Shown here: positions 21,196 to 33,161 of the stretch, one piece after another
Layout: each line of letters opens with the position of its first letter
Position numbering within the stretch: the first letter of the stretch is position 1
Assembly: GCF_003086295.3 (NCBI RefSeq)
Contig: NC_092045.1
Span: forward strand, 22,728,890 to 22,792,889
DNA: 64,000 nucleotides
Source: Arachis hypogaea
Lineage: Eukaryota; Streptophyta; Magnoliopsida; Fabales; Fabaceae
Reading direction: 5' to 3'
Notes under the pieces: model-generated
What the model saw: only the letters and a program-made list of their open reading frames with translations
What the model was told of the DNA's origin: nothing
Databases searched by the model: none
Translations under genes and position numbers: made by a program

Positions 21196-21965
21196 CGGTA
21201 TGACAATATGAATCGGTGGTGGTGTGAGAGGTGGGTCATCCTACATAAATGTCGAGCATATAGAACCACTACCACTAACATCACCAACTTGGCAGAAAGT
21301 TCCATCACTTGTTCCGCCATGATTCTTCCATGGATATGTTGAACATGAGTCGCACATGTTCGTCATCGAGTAGCCGAAATAGTTGAAATCAGAAAACTCC
21401 ATTACCTAAAGGTACTAACAACCTATACCCACCCTTCCCATCTCTCTTCTTCTTGTGCCACCAAAGTTGTTCAATATCATACTTTTCAACTCGAATAACG
21501 AATTTACTCGCTGAGTACGCAATAGTAACGGATTCTCACACTCAAATATCACCCCATTGCGCTGTTTCTCATACGACAATTGGGGTACACACAGACAACT
21601 ACGTATCCGCTATTACTAGATATTTTTGCCTACTTTTTATAAGAAAAACGGGAGAGAATAATATATAAAATATATGTGGAGAATGCCAAAGGTTGCACAT
21701 CCTTTTATAGCAGTTGAAAATTTATCTTACTATGTCTCGTTTACACTGTAAACGCATTAATTTTATAAGTATCTCGTTTACAGTGTAAACGAGATATACA
21801 CATATAACGCGTACATGCCTTATCTCGTTTACACGATAAACGAGATACACGCATGCTTATCTCGTTTACACTAAGGCTGGGAAACGAATTTCAGTAATAA
21901 TTTTTATAATTATTTATTTCAGTAATAAATATATTATTTTATCTATTTAAATAAAAAATCCATAA

Positions 21966-22224
21966 AACACTTATATAAACAAAAAACAACCCAAAATTAC
22001 ATGAATTATCCAAAACAAAAAATGTTAAGTGGATGCCTTCATATATATATATATATATCTATGAAATTGAATTTACTGAATTTGATTTACATATTTTAGT
22101 AGTAAATCGAATTAATGTGTATCGAATTAGATAGAGCACTACATTTAAACATAAATCGAATTAGCTATTATGACACTAAATCGAATCTAGTTTATTTGAT
22201 TTACTACCTGTACAGATTATTGAC
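21966..22224. repeat. Degenerate interspersed repeats around AAATCGAATTA
   Basis: A short (AT)n tract near 22043, then several copies of TAAATCGAATTA-like words in both orientations. No gene seen. Confidence 0.4.
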
Positions 22225-22970
22225 ATTAAAACATAAATGTCAATAAGAAAATATCCCCATTTAAATCCAAATAAAATATCAAAAAAATCAAAACGAATAA
22301 GTATAAAAATTTAACTTTTGTGTTTTAGTTCAAATTCCTAAAAATCTACGTTTTTATAAACTTATAAATTTAAAACAGAATAATAAACGATTTCTAAAAA
22401 TTTATTAAAAATCATCATTTGACTCATTAGCATATAAAGAATCATTACCAGAATTTTATATGTTGAAAAAGTTAATATAAAGTATAGCCCTCCAAGGTAG
22501 CATAAGAGTTAAAACTTGAATTTTTTTTCAAAGTCAGAAGTAACAGATAGTTATAGAAATTAAAATGACAAACTATTTGTATAACTATCTGTTACTTCTG
22601 ACTCTGAACAAAAATCAAGCTTTAACTCCTATGTTACCTTGGAGGGTTGTACTCTATATTAACTTTTTCAACGTTAAAAGTTCCAATAATATTTTTTTAG
22701 ATGCTAATGAGTCAAATGATGATTTTTTTATAAATTTTAGAAATTGTTTATTATTCCATTTTAAATTTATAAGTTTATAAAAATGTAGATTTTCTAGAAT
22801 TTGAACTAAAACACAAAAATTGAATTTCTATTCTTATTCGTTTTATTTTTTTATATTTTATTTAGATTTCTGCCAATAAGTTATAACTCAAATGACATAG
22901 TCTTTCCATACTCATCTAAGAAGTCACGGATTTGAGTCTGTTATGTTTGACATTTATGTTTTATCCTAAA
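22225..22970. mobile_element. Foldback element with about 300-bp inverted arms
   Basis: 22255-22558 and about 22577-22870 are inverted copies separated by about 18 bp. Shared words include CATCATTTGACTCATTAGCA, GAAAAAGTTAATATA and CTCCAAGGTA/AGTCAGAAGTAACAGATAGT. Outer words TGACATTTATGTTTTA at both ends extend the repeat. The right arm is broken by SINE-like sequence at 22872-22941. There is no coding capacity. The ORF at 22565-22780 reads through one arm. Confidence 0.7.
22872..22941 (+). mobile_element. tRNA-derived SINE-like copy, old
   Basis: Matches the SINE at 33390-33478 (CCATACTCATCTAAGA then a box B-like GATTTGAGTCT). No poly(A) tail is left. It sits inside the foldback. Confidence 0.5.
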
Positions 22971-24125
22971 AATAATTTAATATTTAGATATTTTGTATAA
23001 AAATATTCTTTTTATCAATTATTTTTTGATATAATAATATATTTTTTGTTTATTTATTATGTTAAAATATTTTTTTAAAAACAAAATAGATCTTTTATAG
23101 AAAAATATAAATAATAATTTTAAAAGATGTTTTTTATTTTTTATTATTTTTATTTTTATTATTAAATTTACTAAACACACTAAAAACTAAAAAAAATAAT
23201 AATTTAATGATACCGAAACAAGTTCTAAAACTTTTTTTCAAGGTGTTTGTAAGTATATAAATTAAAAAAATTTATATGTTTGTGCCGACAAATTTTTAAT
23301 ACTATTGGTGTTTCTGAAAATATTTAAAATTAGACATTAATTTAGACAGATCAATTTTGTCACATTTAATAAAAGCATAATAGTGTTAAAATTTTTTAAA
23401 ATTTTTATATTAGTTCCTCTATATAAACGAATAATATGATGTAAAAACGGATTTATCTAACGAAATAAAAATTTAAAAATTAATTTAGTTTTATGCGACC
23501 AGAATTTTAAAACTATCTTTCATTTTTGGGTTTGACTGTGAAACCTAACTTAAAATGATTTTCTTTTCAAAAATAGGTATTTAAATTAAAGAATGTTATA
23601 CGTATTATCTTTGTCTATATTTGTTTTTGTATATTTTTATTTTTGCCTTTTTGATATTGAAAATATAATTGACAAGAAGTGAAAGAAGATAAAAATTTGT
23701 CTTTTATTATCGAATAAAGAAAAAAAATGTTTTCTTGTGTTTTTAAAGACTGAAATATTGTATAAATACTATTAATAGAAGTTAGTGCAAGAAGTAATTC
23801 TCGATTTTTTTTCAACAAGATTTTATATTCAAATGATGATGGTAGAAAAATTTTGCGCCATGTATATGCGGTTCGGCCATAATAAAAAGATAGTTGTGAT
23901 TTCTTTAAAAGAATATTACAAATACTAATAGGTACTGATTATACAAGTATTATTAATATTAAAATTAACTTTTTTTTAATATATTTTAGTAATATTTTTT
24001 ATTTTTTAAATTAAAAAATATGATTAAATAATAAAAAAATATTACTGTAATTTTAGTAATACTTTTTAAAGTAGGATAACTATAATAGGCATATTAGCAT
24101 TACCTTCTAAAAATAGTAGGAGTGG
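22971..24125. other. AT-rich unassigned DNA
   Basis: Very AT-rich with many homopolymer runs. ORFs here (for example 23615-23818) have no recognisable features. Nothing identified. Confidence 0.4.
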
Positions 24126-24497
24126 CTTCATTGTTTTAGTCTATGTCTAGTATTAATACAACAATAAGGTATGAGACACAGATTGAAATAAATCTCAGTA
24201 TTTTACTTGATGTAATGTGGGAGATAGAAATTGAAATAAAAATAAAATTTTAATTTAATTTGTACAAAGGATAAAATTAAAATTAATTAATTAAAATGAA
24301 GGAATTTTAGGTATAAAATGTTATTAAAATTTTAGTCTTCATCTTTAAAAATTTTAGTCCTCTGTGTCCTATTTTTTGGAGGTACTGAAATTTTGGGGAC
24401 AGAGACAGAAATTTTAGTACCAATATCTAAACCAACAAACATGATACTAAATCTCAATCTCCCAACTTCTGTCTCAATTTCTCAAAATAAACACTAC
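24126..24497 (-). mobile_element. MITE-like legume repeat
   Basis: On the minus strand it begins TAGTGTTTATTTTGAG and contains GAGACAGAAG, GTACTAAAATTTCTGTCTC and related words that I recognise from abundant short legume repeats with TAGTGTTTG-type ends. The other end (about 24126) is degraded. Confidence 0.4.
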
Positions 24498-24779
24498 CTA
24501 AGAGTGTGAACTTTCTCAAAAAGGCATAAATCAAGGAAGGTAACTAATGCATTAAAGAATGAGATCTCATACATGTAAGAGAAAAGAAAAGATTGAGTAG
24601 AATTCATATATTGAGATAGATATCAAGTCTTAAACTATATATAACAATTAAGAGTTCTATCATCACATATTTGAATTATGTTGTAACATAACATTATAGA
24701 AAACAGAATTCAAATAGCTATTAACTATTTCAGTTAACACGAGAAAAAATATCAATTAATCTCCTAACTACTCTCAATA

Positions 24780-25083
24780 CCCCTACAAACTTAGGTTGAA
24801 TTTTATGTACAATCTAAGTTTAGATTTAAATCTATGAAGCAAATTAATAGACGAAAATTTTATAAATATCTATCACTTGATCTTGAGTAGGTATACTAAC
24901 ACATACAATTATTTTTTATATAACTATCTCTTAGAAAATGGAGGTCAATTTCTAGATGTTTACAGCGGCTTTGCAAGACTAAATTTGCTACCGACAGATA
25001 TTTATTTTGATTATCACAATAAATAGAGTAATTGTCCAAGATAATTATTGTTTCTTCAATAGCTGATGAATTGACGTGATTTC
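24780..25083 (-). pseudogene. Second copia remnant, RNase H end (left piece)
   Basis: The minus-strand reading is recognisably copia RNase H and pol C-terminus, with words such as LTEITSIHQLL followed by stops and frameshifts. It continues with 28640-28960 once the solo LTR is removed. Confidence 0.6.
25079..25083. repeat. Target-site duplication ATTTC, left copy
   Basis: ATTTC at 25079-25083 and at 28640-28644 flank solo LTR 2 exactly. Confidence 0.85.
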
Positions 25084-28000
25084 TGTAAAACCCGGTTAAT
25101 TAATGGCTAATTAACCCATAAATGAGAATTTATTCTAGAAAGCCTAAAATGTGATTTTTATGGCTAAATGTGGTAGAGGAGATTGAGACGAGAATTTTGG
25201 TACCAATTTTATAGAATTCGGACCAAGATTGGACCGAACGGGTCAAACCGGGCCAATTGGACCCAAAGTGGGCCCTTGGCCCAACATAACTTAACCAAAA
25301 CCCTAGTTTTCAGCACTCTCTCTCCTCATTTGTTACACACACAAGCTGAAATAGAGTGAGGGAGGAGAAGAACACTCTCTCAAGTTCTCTCCTTTGCTTA
25401 ATCTTCAAACCACCATAACTTTTGATCTAGAGCTCCGATTGCCGCCCTGTTTGCGGCCACGCGTTCACCGCGAAGAGCTCTACAAAACCCATACAACCAA
25501 TCTTGAGGTAAGCCACGTGTTGTTGTTCGAAATCTCAGCCCTTATTTTCGAGTTTCATGGGTGAAATGTTGAGATTTTGGGTTCTTTGATGTTATAGGAC
25601 CCAACTCTCTTGAAGGAGAAGGTTAATCTTGTCTCCTTGGACCTTGGGTGTGGTAAGATTCTCAACCCTAGTGTATTTTGTTGTTTTATGATGTTTGGGT
25701 TTTGAGATGTTGTGTATGGGTATGATGGTTGTGGCTTAGGTTGTGTGTGTGTGGATATTGGAGCTTGATTGGTGATTTTGAAAAGCTTGAAAAAGGGATT
25801 TGGTGGTGAAAAATCTGTTCTTGGAGGTGTTGAGGCCTTGAGAGCTTGTGGATAAGTGGTTTGGAAGTGCTCCGGTGGAGCTTGGGAAAATCGGCTAAGG
25901 TATGGTTTCGGTTTCCCGTATCTAATATGTAATGTGGTAGGAAATACTTAGGCTAGAGGCTCTAAGATAGGCATTGAAATGTTGATGTTGTTGAATGATT
26001 GAGATATATGATGTGGTCATATATGTGATGATGATTAATGATGCCTTGATGGTTTGATGTATGGGAAATATGCATGTTGTGATATATGCTTGATGATTGG
26101 TTATGGTTGAATTGTGGGTTGGACCATGTTGATGGTGAGTATGATATTGATTGTGTACAATGATGATTTATTGGAATTGGTGTTGTTGAGAATTGGCATG
26201 AGTAAGAGTATATGATATGTCAATATATTTGAGTTTGAGCCACTTGGGTGAAGTGGGTTAAAATGATGAGATAGTGATTTTGTAATTTGTGGTAAAGTGT
26301 CAATGTGTGAGTTGAGGAGGCTTGATGTTGAAATTGATGTATTTTGATTGATTTCAAAGGAAAGGGATGAAAATGGCATGTTTTGATTGGTTTTGAAAAG
26401 AGTTGAAAATGGCTTGTTTGAAAATGGCACTTTGTGGTTTTTATGAAAAATCTGGTTTTTGGGCATACTTTAATGGGACATAACTTGGACTACGGATCTC
26501 TGTTTTGTGCCAAATCTGTTTAGAAATGAAATTGGATCCAGGATGTCCATGCCGTTCAAAGAACGGGTGAAAAACGATTTAAAATGAGAAAGTTATGTCC
26601 GTTGGAAGATTGGGGTTTAAATTGGTGAATTCTGCAGCTTTTAACTTAGAAAATTTTTAGCAGAATGACCCCTTGCGCGAGGGCGCACTTGGCGCGTGCG
26701 CGCCGTTCTTCCCGAAAATGCCATGCACGCGTACGCGTGATGTGCGCGGGCGCGCCGATGGTGCTGCACCCAATGCCCAGCCATTTTCTAGAGAGTTATG
26801 CCAGAACTGTGCCAGTGTTGTGCCGGGGGCACGAGAACGCCCACGCGTACGCGTCGATTGGCAAATGTTTATTCCACGCGTTAGCGTGCATGACGCTTGC
26901 GCGTCGATGAAGTTTTTGAGGCCATCCACGCGTGCGCGGACCTGTTTTCATCCCAAAGTTGATTTTTGAGTTTTAAAAGCCAAATTTCATACTTCTAAGC
27001 CTCCGATCTCACCACTTATATCTCAAAACATTATGATATGCCTAGCTATGGGAGAAGGAGCTAGTGGATGTGATAACTTGCGAGTGAAGCAAGGGAAAAT
27101 GAATAATCAATGAGGATCATTGATGATTATGTGAGATGTGGAGGATGGTGGTGGAAGTGCTTGTTAAGCCATTGGCCGAAGGGCCGTAATTGTTTATGAA
27201 TTGGCTGGTTCTGGATTGAACCGTGAGCCGGAATAGCTGTGTATGCTATGAATATTGGCTGGTTATGGATTTAACCGTGAGCCGGAATGGCTGTGTATGA
27301 TATGAATATTGGCTGGTTCTGGATTGAACCGTGAGCCGGATGGCTGATATGGATGTTGATCCATGGATGAGAATTCATGCATGTTTATGCTGAATTATTG
27401 ATAATTGTGATTTGCACTTCCACTATCGGAGATAAGAGTTTCCCTGGGTAGTAGCAGTGACTAGCCACCACGTGCTCCAGGTTGAGACTCGAAGCTCTTT
27501 TGACCCTATGTCATAAGTGTGGCCGGGCACTGTGAAAGACCCGGATGAGCTCGCCCCCGTAAATATTCACCAGTGAGGGTGATGGATATAGATCATGATT
27601 ATGATCAAGTTTATGATGAGTATAACTCGAGTTGGGGATGCATGACAGAGGGACAGTCCAATGGTTAGCTACCAGGACTTGTCGGGTTGGCTCTATAACC
27701 GACAGATGATATCATCAGCCACTAGGGACAGGCATTCATCATATGCATATTATGTGAATCGTTTGAGATTGCCTATTTGACTGCATATTACTTGCTATTT
27801 GTCTAAATGCCTTACTTGTTCCTAATTGTATATTTCTTGCTTGATATAACTGTGTTTGCTATATTATACTCCTGCTGGTGGTTGGGAGGTCTGAAGGAAT
27901 TGGAAAGGGAAGTATTAGTTAGACTGAAGAATCTTTAGTCAGATGCCCTTTTATGGTTTAGCTTGTTTATAAGCTTTGATATTATCTGGAGGAAGTTCTA

Positions 28001-28639
28001 GGATTGCCTTTGGCTTTCCTCCATTATTATGTATTATATATGTGGAAGCTGTTACCATGCTGAGGACCTCTGGTTCTCACCCATGCGGATTTTGTGGTTT
28101 TCAGATGCAGGACGTGAAGTTTCTCGCTGAGGCATGCTGGAGACTTCTTGATTTGCGAAGATCCTTTGTTCTCGGGGCTATGTTTTGGTTTATATGTTTT
28201 GTTTAGATACCTTTATCTCCATTAAATAATACAAACTGTGATGACTCCTCTTATGGGAGAATTTTGGAGAATAGGTTTTATGTATTTGTGTCCCTTTGGG
28301 TTTCCTTTGGGGTTTTCCTTATTTTCTATCATATGTATATATTGTTATGCTCGGACCGGTTATCTTCGCAGCCGGATCTTGAGTCTTGATATTCCTGTTT
28401 TTGACACTCTTTTGTATATATATAATCTCGCGTTGGTTATCTTTGTTCGTTATGTTATTGAGCGGAGTGTTGCGCTTTTGAGTTGCGGTTTTTGTTTACC
28501 CCTTTTTCTACAAAGGCTCCTAGTTATAATTAATCATTCATACTACTATACGTACTAAATTTTTATTTTAGAGGTCGTAATACCTTGCCATCTTTGAATT
28601 ATGACTTCAGCATAAGACTCTGTATGGTAGGGTGTTACA
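25084..28639 (+). mobile_element. Large solo LTR 2 (3.56 kb)
   Basis: Same family and orientation as 13891-17423, beginning TGTAAAACCCGG and ending GGGTGTTACA. The 54-bp tandem unit (TTGGCTGGTTCTGGATTGAA start) has three copies here (27201, 27255, 27309) against two in copy 1. The TSD differs from copy 1, so the two are independent insertions. No internal region or ORF of note. Confidence 0.8.
26671..26945. repeat. CpG-rich palindromic microrepeats in solo LTR 2
   Basis: Counterpart of 15478-15780, with units such as CCACGCGTACGCGT and GACGCTTGCGCGTCGA and a somewhat different unit count. Confidence 0.7.
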
Positions 28640-28960
28640 ATTTCTGTCAGTGATGTGGCTAGATTTCCATATTCAACTTTCATTGTAGACTGGCTTATCT
28701 TGATTTGTTTGCCACATTTTATGAAATAAGGTTACTACAAGATAGATGAAATAACTACTCGCTCACAATTTTCTATCATCCATACTTGTTGTCCAATCAA
28801 GATATGAAGAAGACAATGACCTATAATTAGTTTTTCATTGTTGTATTGTTGGACAACACATAAACTAAACACTTAGTTGATTGAGAAAGCTATGTTTTGT
28901 CTTGTGACAAGGAGATATTGTAGAGCTTCGACAATAGATCTATACTTCTTCGAATCGTTG
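28640..28960 (-). pseudogene. Second copia remnant, RNase H (right piece)
   Basis: The minus strand has copia RNase H-like words (KQIKISQSTMKVEYGNLATS across the junction) with several stops and frameshifts. Its downstream half is 24780-25083. Confidence 0.55.
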
Positions 28961-29400
28961 TCACGCGTCAGAGTAAAATCATCGCCGCAGAAGGCAGAAT
29001 CATCCGTGCTTGAGGAGAATCATCGTGAAAACATCATCGTCTTCGTCTTTGACAGAGGCAGAAGCGTCGCCGTCTTTGTTGCGTCACCATCCAACAAGAT
29101 CGTCAAAGGCAAAATCGTCTTTATTGCAGTCTGGTCTCTGTTGCCACCTCTAGCAAAATCGTTCTTCCCTGTTGGCTGCTCTACCTTCTGGTAAGTTAGC
29201 CAGAGTGATTTCTGTAATTTTCATTTACCTTGTATTTATTGTTTCTCTTATTAATTATCTTGTGAATTTTTTTATTTTTTTAATTTCATACAATTATTTT
29301 TATGATTGTGCCTCAATTTTTTTTAATCATGCACAGTGGCTAAAGGAATTTGAAATTGAATATTTGAAGTTTCTTAGTCATCAAGTAGGATGATCATTGG
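28961..29400 (+). other. Gene-like but unassigned segment
   Basis: 28961-29190 is less AT-rich than its surroundings and rich in ATCGTC/ATCGCCG words, open on the plus strand to 29194. A splice-donor-like CTGGTAAGTT follows at about 29190. It could be a 5' exon of a host gene or a transposon leader. I recognise no domain. Confidence 0.25.
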
Positions 29401-30430
29401 AATATGCTCTATAATGAAGATCTTGAGACTGCTAAAAATGCCATTAAAAAGGAGTTAGCCAAAGTGAAATTAAATTCACACTTCAAGTTGCTCTTCGCAA
29501 TGGATGATGATGTATCATGTATGTATTAGTGTTTATATAGATTAGAGGAACTTTTATATGAACAATCTGATGTATTGAAGGCTCTAATAGGCTATCAAGA
29601 TTGGCTTTGCAATGATAATTCGGATGATGTTTCTTTTTTTTTCAATTTTTTTTTTGAGTTTTTTTTTTCATTTTTAAAAAATTCACAAATATTTAAATCC
29701 CGAACTAATATGGAAAATTATAATTTTTATTTTATTTGTGATCCAATTTATTAATAAAAAATTAATATTAATGGTATTGTAATTATTAATTGGTAGTTGG
29801 TTTGTTATTTTATGAAAAGAACACAATTATTTATGAAAATTCATAAAATTTGGATCTCCAATTTTAATCATCACAACAATAAACACTCTATCTGGGTTCG
29901 TAATTCAAAAATTATAAGTTCCAAATTAAATCAAAGATTTTATGGCTATGTCTGAAAGTACGTAAATTATTAATTTTTATAAAATATCTAATATGTGATA
30001 TTAGAGCAAAAATTACTTCTGCTTAGCCATTATTATCTGAAAAAAATATGAACATTGAATTATTTTGAATTCAAAAGAAAAAAATTTAAGTTTGTTATTA
30101 AATTTCAAAATTATTTGACATCATCCAAAAAATGTTCATACTTATTTTAGAATTGAAGATATTTAATATTTTCTAATGAAAGAATATTTTTGAAATCTAA
30201 TTAAGAGACCCAACAAAGAGAAAAGAGAATAACCATAAATATCTCTAAAGGACTTTCACAAATTACCATGACTTGAATGTTGCCGATTTATTTTGGTGGT
30301 AGAAGAGCAAGGGCTAGCAATAATCTTTCCGTGCTTATTCTTCATTTGGTTCTTCCTTTTGATTCGGGAAGTTTTCTAGTACTGATAATGAAAGTAAGCA
30401 TGTGATGCTTACGCTACGTGTTTAGGTGTT
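29401..30430. other. AT-rich DNA with a possible old copia LTR end
   Basis: A short open stretch at about 29400-29640 has no recognisable domain and contains stops. At about 29990-30010, GTGATATTAGAGCA resembles a decayed copia LTR end plus tRNA-Met PBS. No other features. Confidence 0.3.
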
Positions 30431-30438
30431 AGTGCGAC

Positions 30439-31091
30439 TAGGGGTGGCAAATGGGCCTAAACCTGCTAGGCTGGCCTGCATAACCCGCCAAAAAGACAGG
30501 CCAGGCTGGAAAATTGGGACCGCTAAAGAGCAAAACTTCACCTAACCCGCACCGCTTAAACTGCGAGATTTAGCGGGGTGGGACGAGTTTTTCCGCTGAA
30601 CTTAGTTTTTTTTTGTAAGGGAGTATTTTTGTAATTTTATTGTCAAAATCCAACTTCCTCCAACCCAACTTACAAGAATATGAAGATGAAAATTGAGTAT
30701 TTTGAATTATGTTTATGTTACTTTGGAGACAGTATTTATAATCATGTTTTGGATTATATTTATTTTGCTTTGGAGAGAATATTTATAATTATGTTTTGGA
30801 TGAAAACTTTGTTTATAATTAGGTTTATTAGATATTTATAATTACAAAGACTTTAATGTTTGTGAATATAAAAAATATTTTTTATGCTTTTAGAAATTAT
30901 AAATTATTAATATGGTTGTAAAATTATATATATTATTTAGTAGTTAATAGTAAAAAGAAAAAAAAAAGAGAGGAGCTTTGGTGGCCTTAGCCCTCCAGCC
31001 CACAGTTAGACGGGACGGGGTGGGATTCTAGGACCGCCTCACTAGGCGGGGCAGGACGGGATGGGACGGGCTTCCCCGCTTGCCACCCTTA
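30439..31091. mobile_element. hAT-type non-autonomous element (653 bp)
   Basis: Terminal inverted repeats TAGGGGTGGCAA (left) and TTGCCACCCTTA (right, one mismatch) and an exact 8-bp duplication AGTGCGAC at 30431-30438 and 31092-31099. An 8-bp TSD with this TIR indicates hAT. Subterminal G/C-rich words (GCGGGGTGGGACGAG and its relatives) repeat at both ends. No transposase. Confidence 0.85.
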
Positions 31092-31099
31092 AGTGCGAC

Positions 31100-32439
31100 G
31101 CATGTACGGAGACTAGTGGCTCACAGGACGTTGTTTTCAGGTTGGTTGTGGAGCTACGTTAATATTTGCGTGTTCATTTGGGAGAAACGCGATTAATTAG
31201 TATTAAATATATTGTTAAGAGTTGGAGTAACGTGGTCTGGTGAGTGAGATAAAATATTGAAGTTTAGGGCTGTATCTATACAATTGTTTCTCTTGTTAGT
31301 GTAATATGAATTTTCATATTAAATCTAAAAGAGAAGGGTAAGAGAATTTTAGAAAACATACAAAAATGAAATATATACGTAATATTGAAAAAAAAATAAC
31401 ATGTTAAATTTTCGAATATTTTTTATAAAATATTGATGGGTTAATATGTGGTCTATTTTTTTTTACTAACATATTATCTAAATAAGTATAATGTTATTAA
31501 AAAACTCACTCATACTGTTTTAAATTGCCACAAATTAAAATTATTTTTACTATTTATCATATCTTATCATAATTATGTTAAAATTATTATTGTACAATAT
31601 AAATTAATTAATACATGCTATAGAAAAAAAAATTAAAAGAGAATTATTAGTAACAATTTCAAAGATAATATTATTATTTAATTTGTTGACCTTATTTAAG
31701 TTAATTATATGAAACTAGTGGTAAAATATTAAAAAATTAGAATAAAAATAAATAAATAAAAATTGAAATCAAATTAGATGTGAGTAAAATAAAAATAAAG
31801 AATTAATTATAAGAAGATACAAATTCATATTAGTGACATAAAAAATGGCAAATATCAATTTTATAGGATTAAAAAGATAAAATTTATTATTTATTTTTTT
31901 CAATTATTTTTTCAACCTAAAAGTTAGATATTCATTTTTTCCTCTTTTATTCATTCTTTCTATATTTTTGTTCTTATCATAGTTTATACAATAGAAAATT
32001 ATGTTGTTCAGTCAAAATAAAATTTATTTTTTGACTATCTTTTTTCTCTTTTATTTCAAATAATTGCTACTAAAGTTTATGTACTTGCAAAAAAATAGTA
32101 CAATCTGAAAATTTTTTTTTTATTTTATTTTACTTGGTAGACTCACTACTTAGATTCTTTTAATTGGTCTAAATGTGTCCTATACATTAACATCTAATCA
32201 TGAATTAATATCATTAGTTTTACTGGCTAGAAATGAAAATCGAAACTTATAATTACCCTCCAATCAATGCATCTTACACGTGTTACTATCTAAATTTGAC
32301 ACATAATATCAGTATTACATGTTTATTTTTTGCGTCCTTACCAAAAAAATTTTCTTTTCATTTTGCATGTATTTAAAAAAAAGGAAAAGAAGAAGATGAT
32401 GATGAAAATGGGAAGGAGCCAGCGCGCTATACATGCATT
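31100..32439. other. AT-rich unassigned DNA
   Basis: No gene, repeat array or transposon terminus recognised. The ORF at 31448-31636 is AT-rich noise. Confidence 0.4.
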
Positions 32440-32990
32440 GCATTAGGTTTCATTGACTCTTTCATTCGTTAGTAAATATGTTTAGTCCATTTCTTTTTTT
32501 GTTTTTAACTGGGCTTCAATTTTGAATTCAAAATTACTATAAAATTACAAAATTTGTTTTGAGTGAGTGTTGAACTTAGATACTGCATTAGGTTTCATTG
32601 ACTCTTTTATTCATTAATAAATATGTTTGGCCCATTTCTCTTTTTGTTTTTAACTAGGCTTCAGTTTTGAATTTAAAATTGCTATAAAATTACAAAATTT
32701 ATTTTGAGTGAGTGTTGAATTTAGATACTGCATTAAGTTTCATTGAGTCTTTCATTCATTAGTATATATGTTTGGCTCATTTCTTTATTTTGTTTTTAAC
32801 TAGACTTCAGTTTTGAATTCAAAATTGCCATAAAATTACAAAATTTGTTTTAAGTGAGTGTTGAACTTAGATACTGTATTAGGTTTCATTGACTCTTTTA
32901 TTCGTTAGTAAATATGTTTGACCCATTTCTCTTTTTTGTTTTGCTATAAAATTACAAAATTTATTGAGTGAGTGTTAAACTTAGAAATTC
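32440..32990 (+). repeat. 145-bp tandem repeat, four copies
   Basis: Units start at 32440, 32585, 32730 and 32876 with GCATTAGGTTTCATTGACTC or a near variant. The fourth is shortened by an internal deletion. Units differ by several percent. Confidence 0.85.
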
Positions 32991-33161
32991 CAGTATTTAT
33001 CAAAAATATTAAACCACTGGAACATATTTAATTTTATAACTTTTGGTGTTTCTTGATTTATTTATTTGATGATCATGATTATGTTTGCATGTAATATAAA
33101 TTTTTCCGCTGTATATCATATTGTAATTAATATATGACTTATTGAAGAGTAGTCACAGCAT

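Larger units (their letters stand above)
19390..21965. mobile_element. Degenerate Mutator-like element (MULE) with long terminal inverted repeats
   Basis: About 170-230 bp at each end are inverted relatives. They share the AT-rich outer part (ATTTTTTATTTAAATA...TATTACTGAAATAAATAA) and inner repeats of CGTTTACAC and AAACGAGATA. Long TIRs and a MuDR-type transposase N-terminus (20714-21195, minus strand) identify a MULE. The transposase catalytic region is missing; plant-mobile-domain and mitochondrial-like pieces occupy the middle. Exact ends and a 9-bp TSD could not be fixed by eye. Confidence 0.6.

Noticed and set aside
28877..29194. 105-residue ORF as a host gene
   Set aside because: No domain, begins in copia remnant sequence. 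Kept only as an unassigned gene-like segment.
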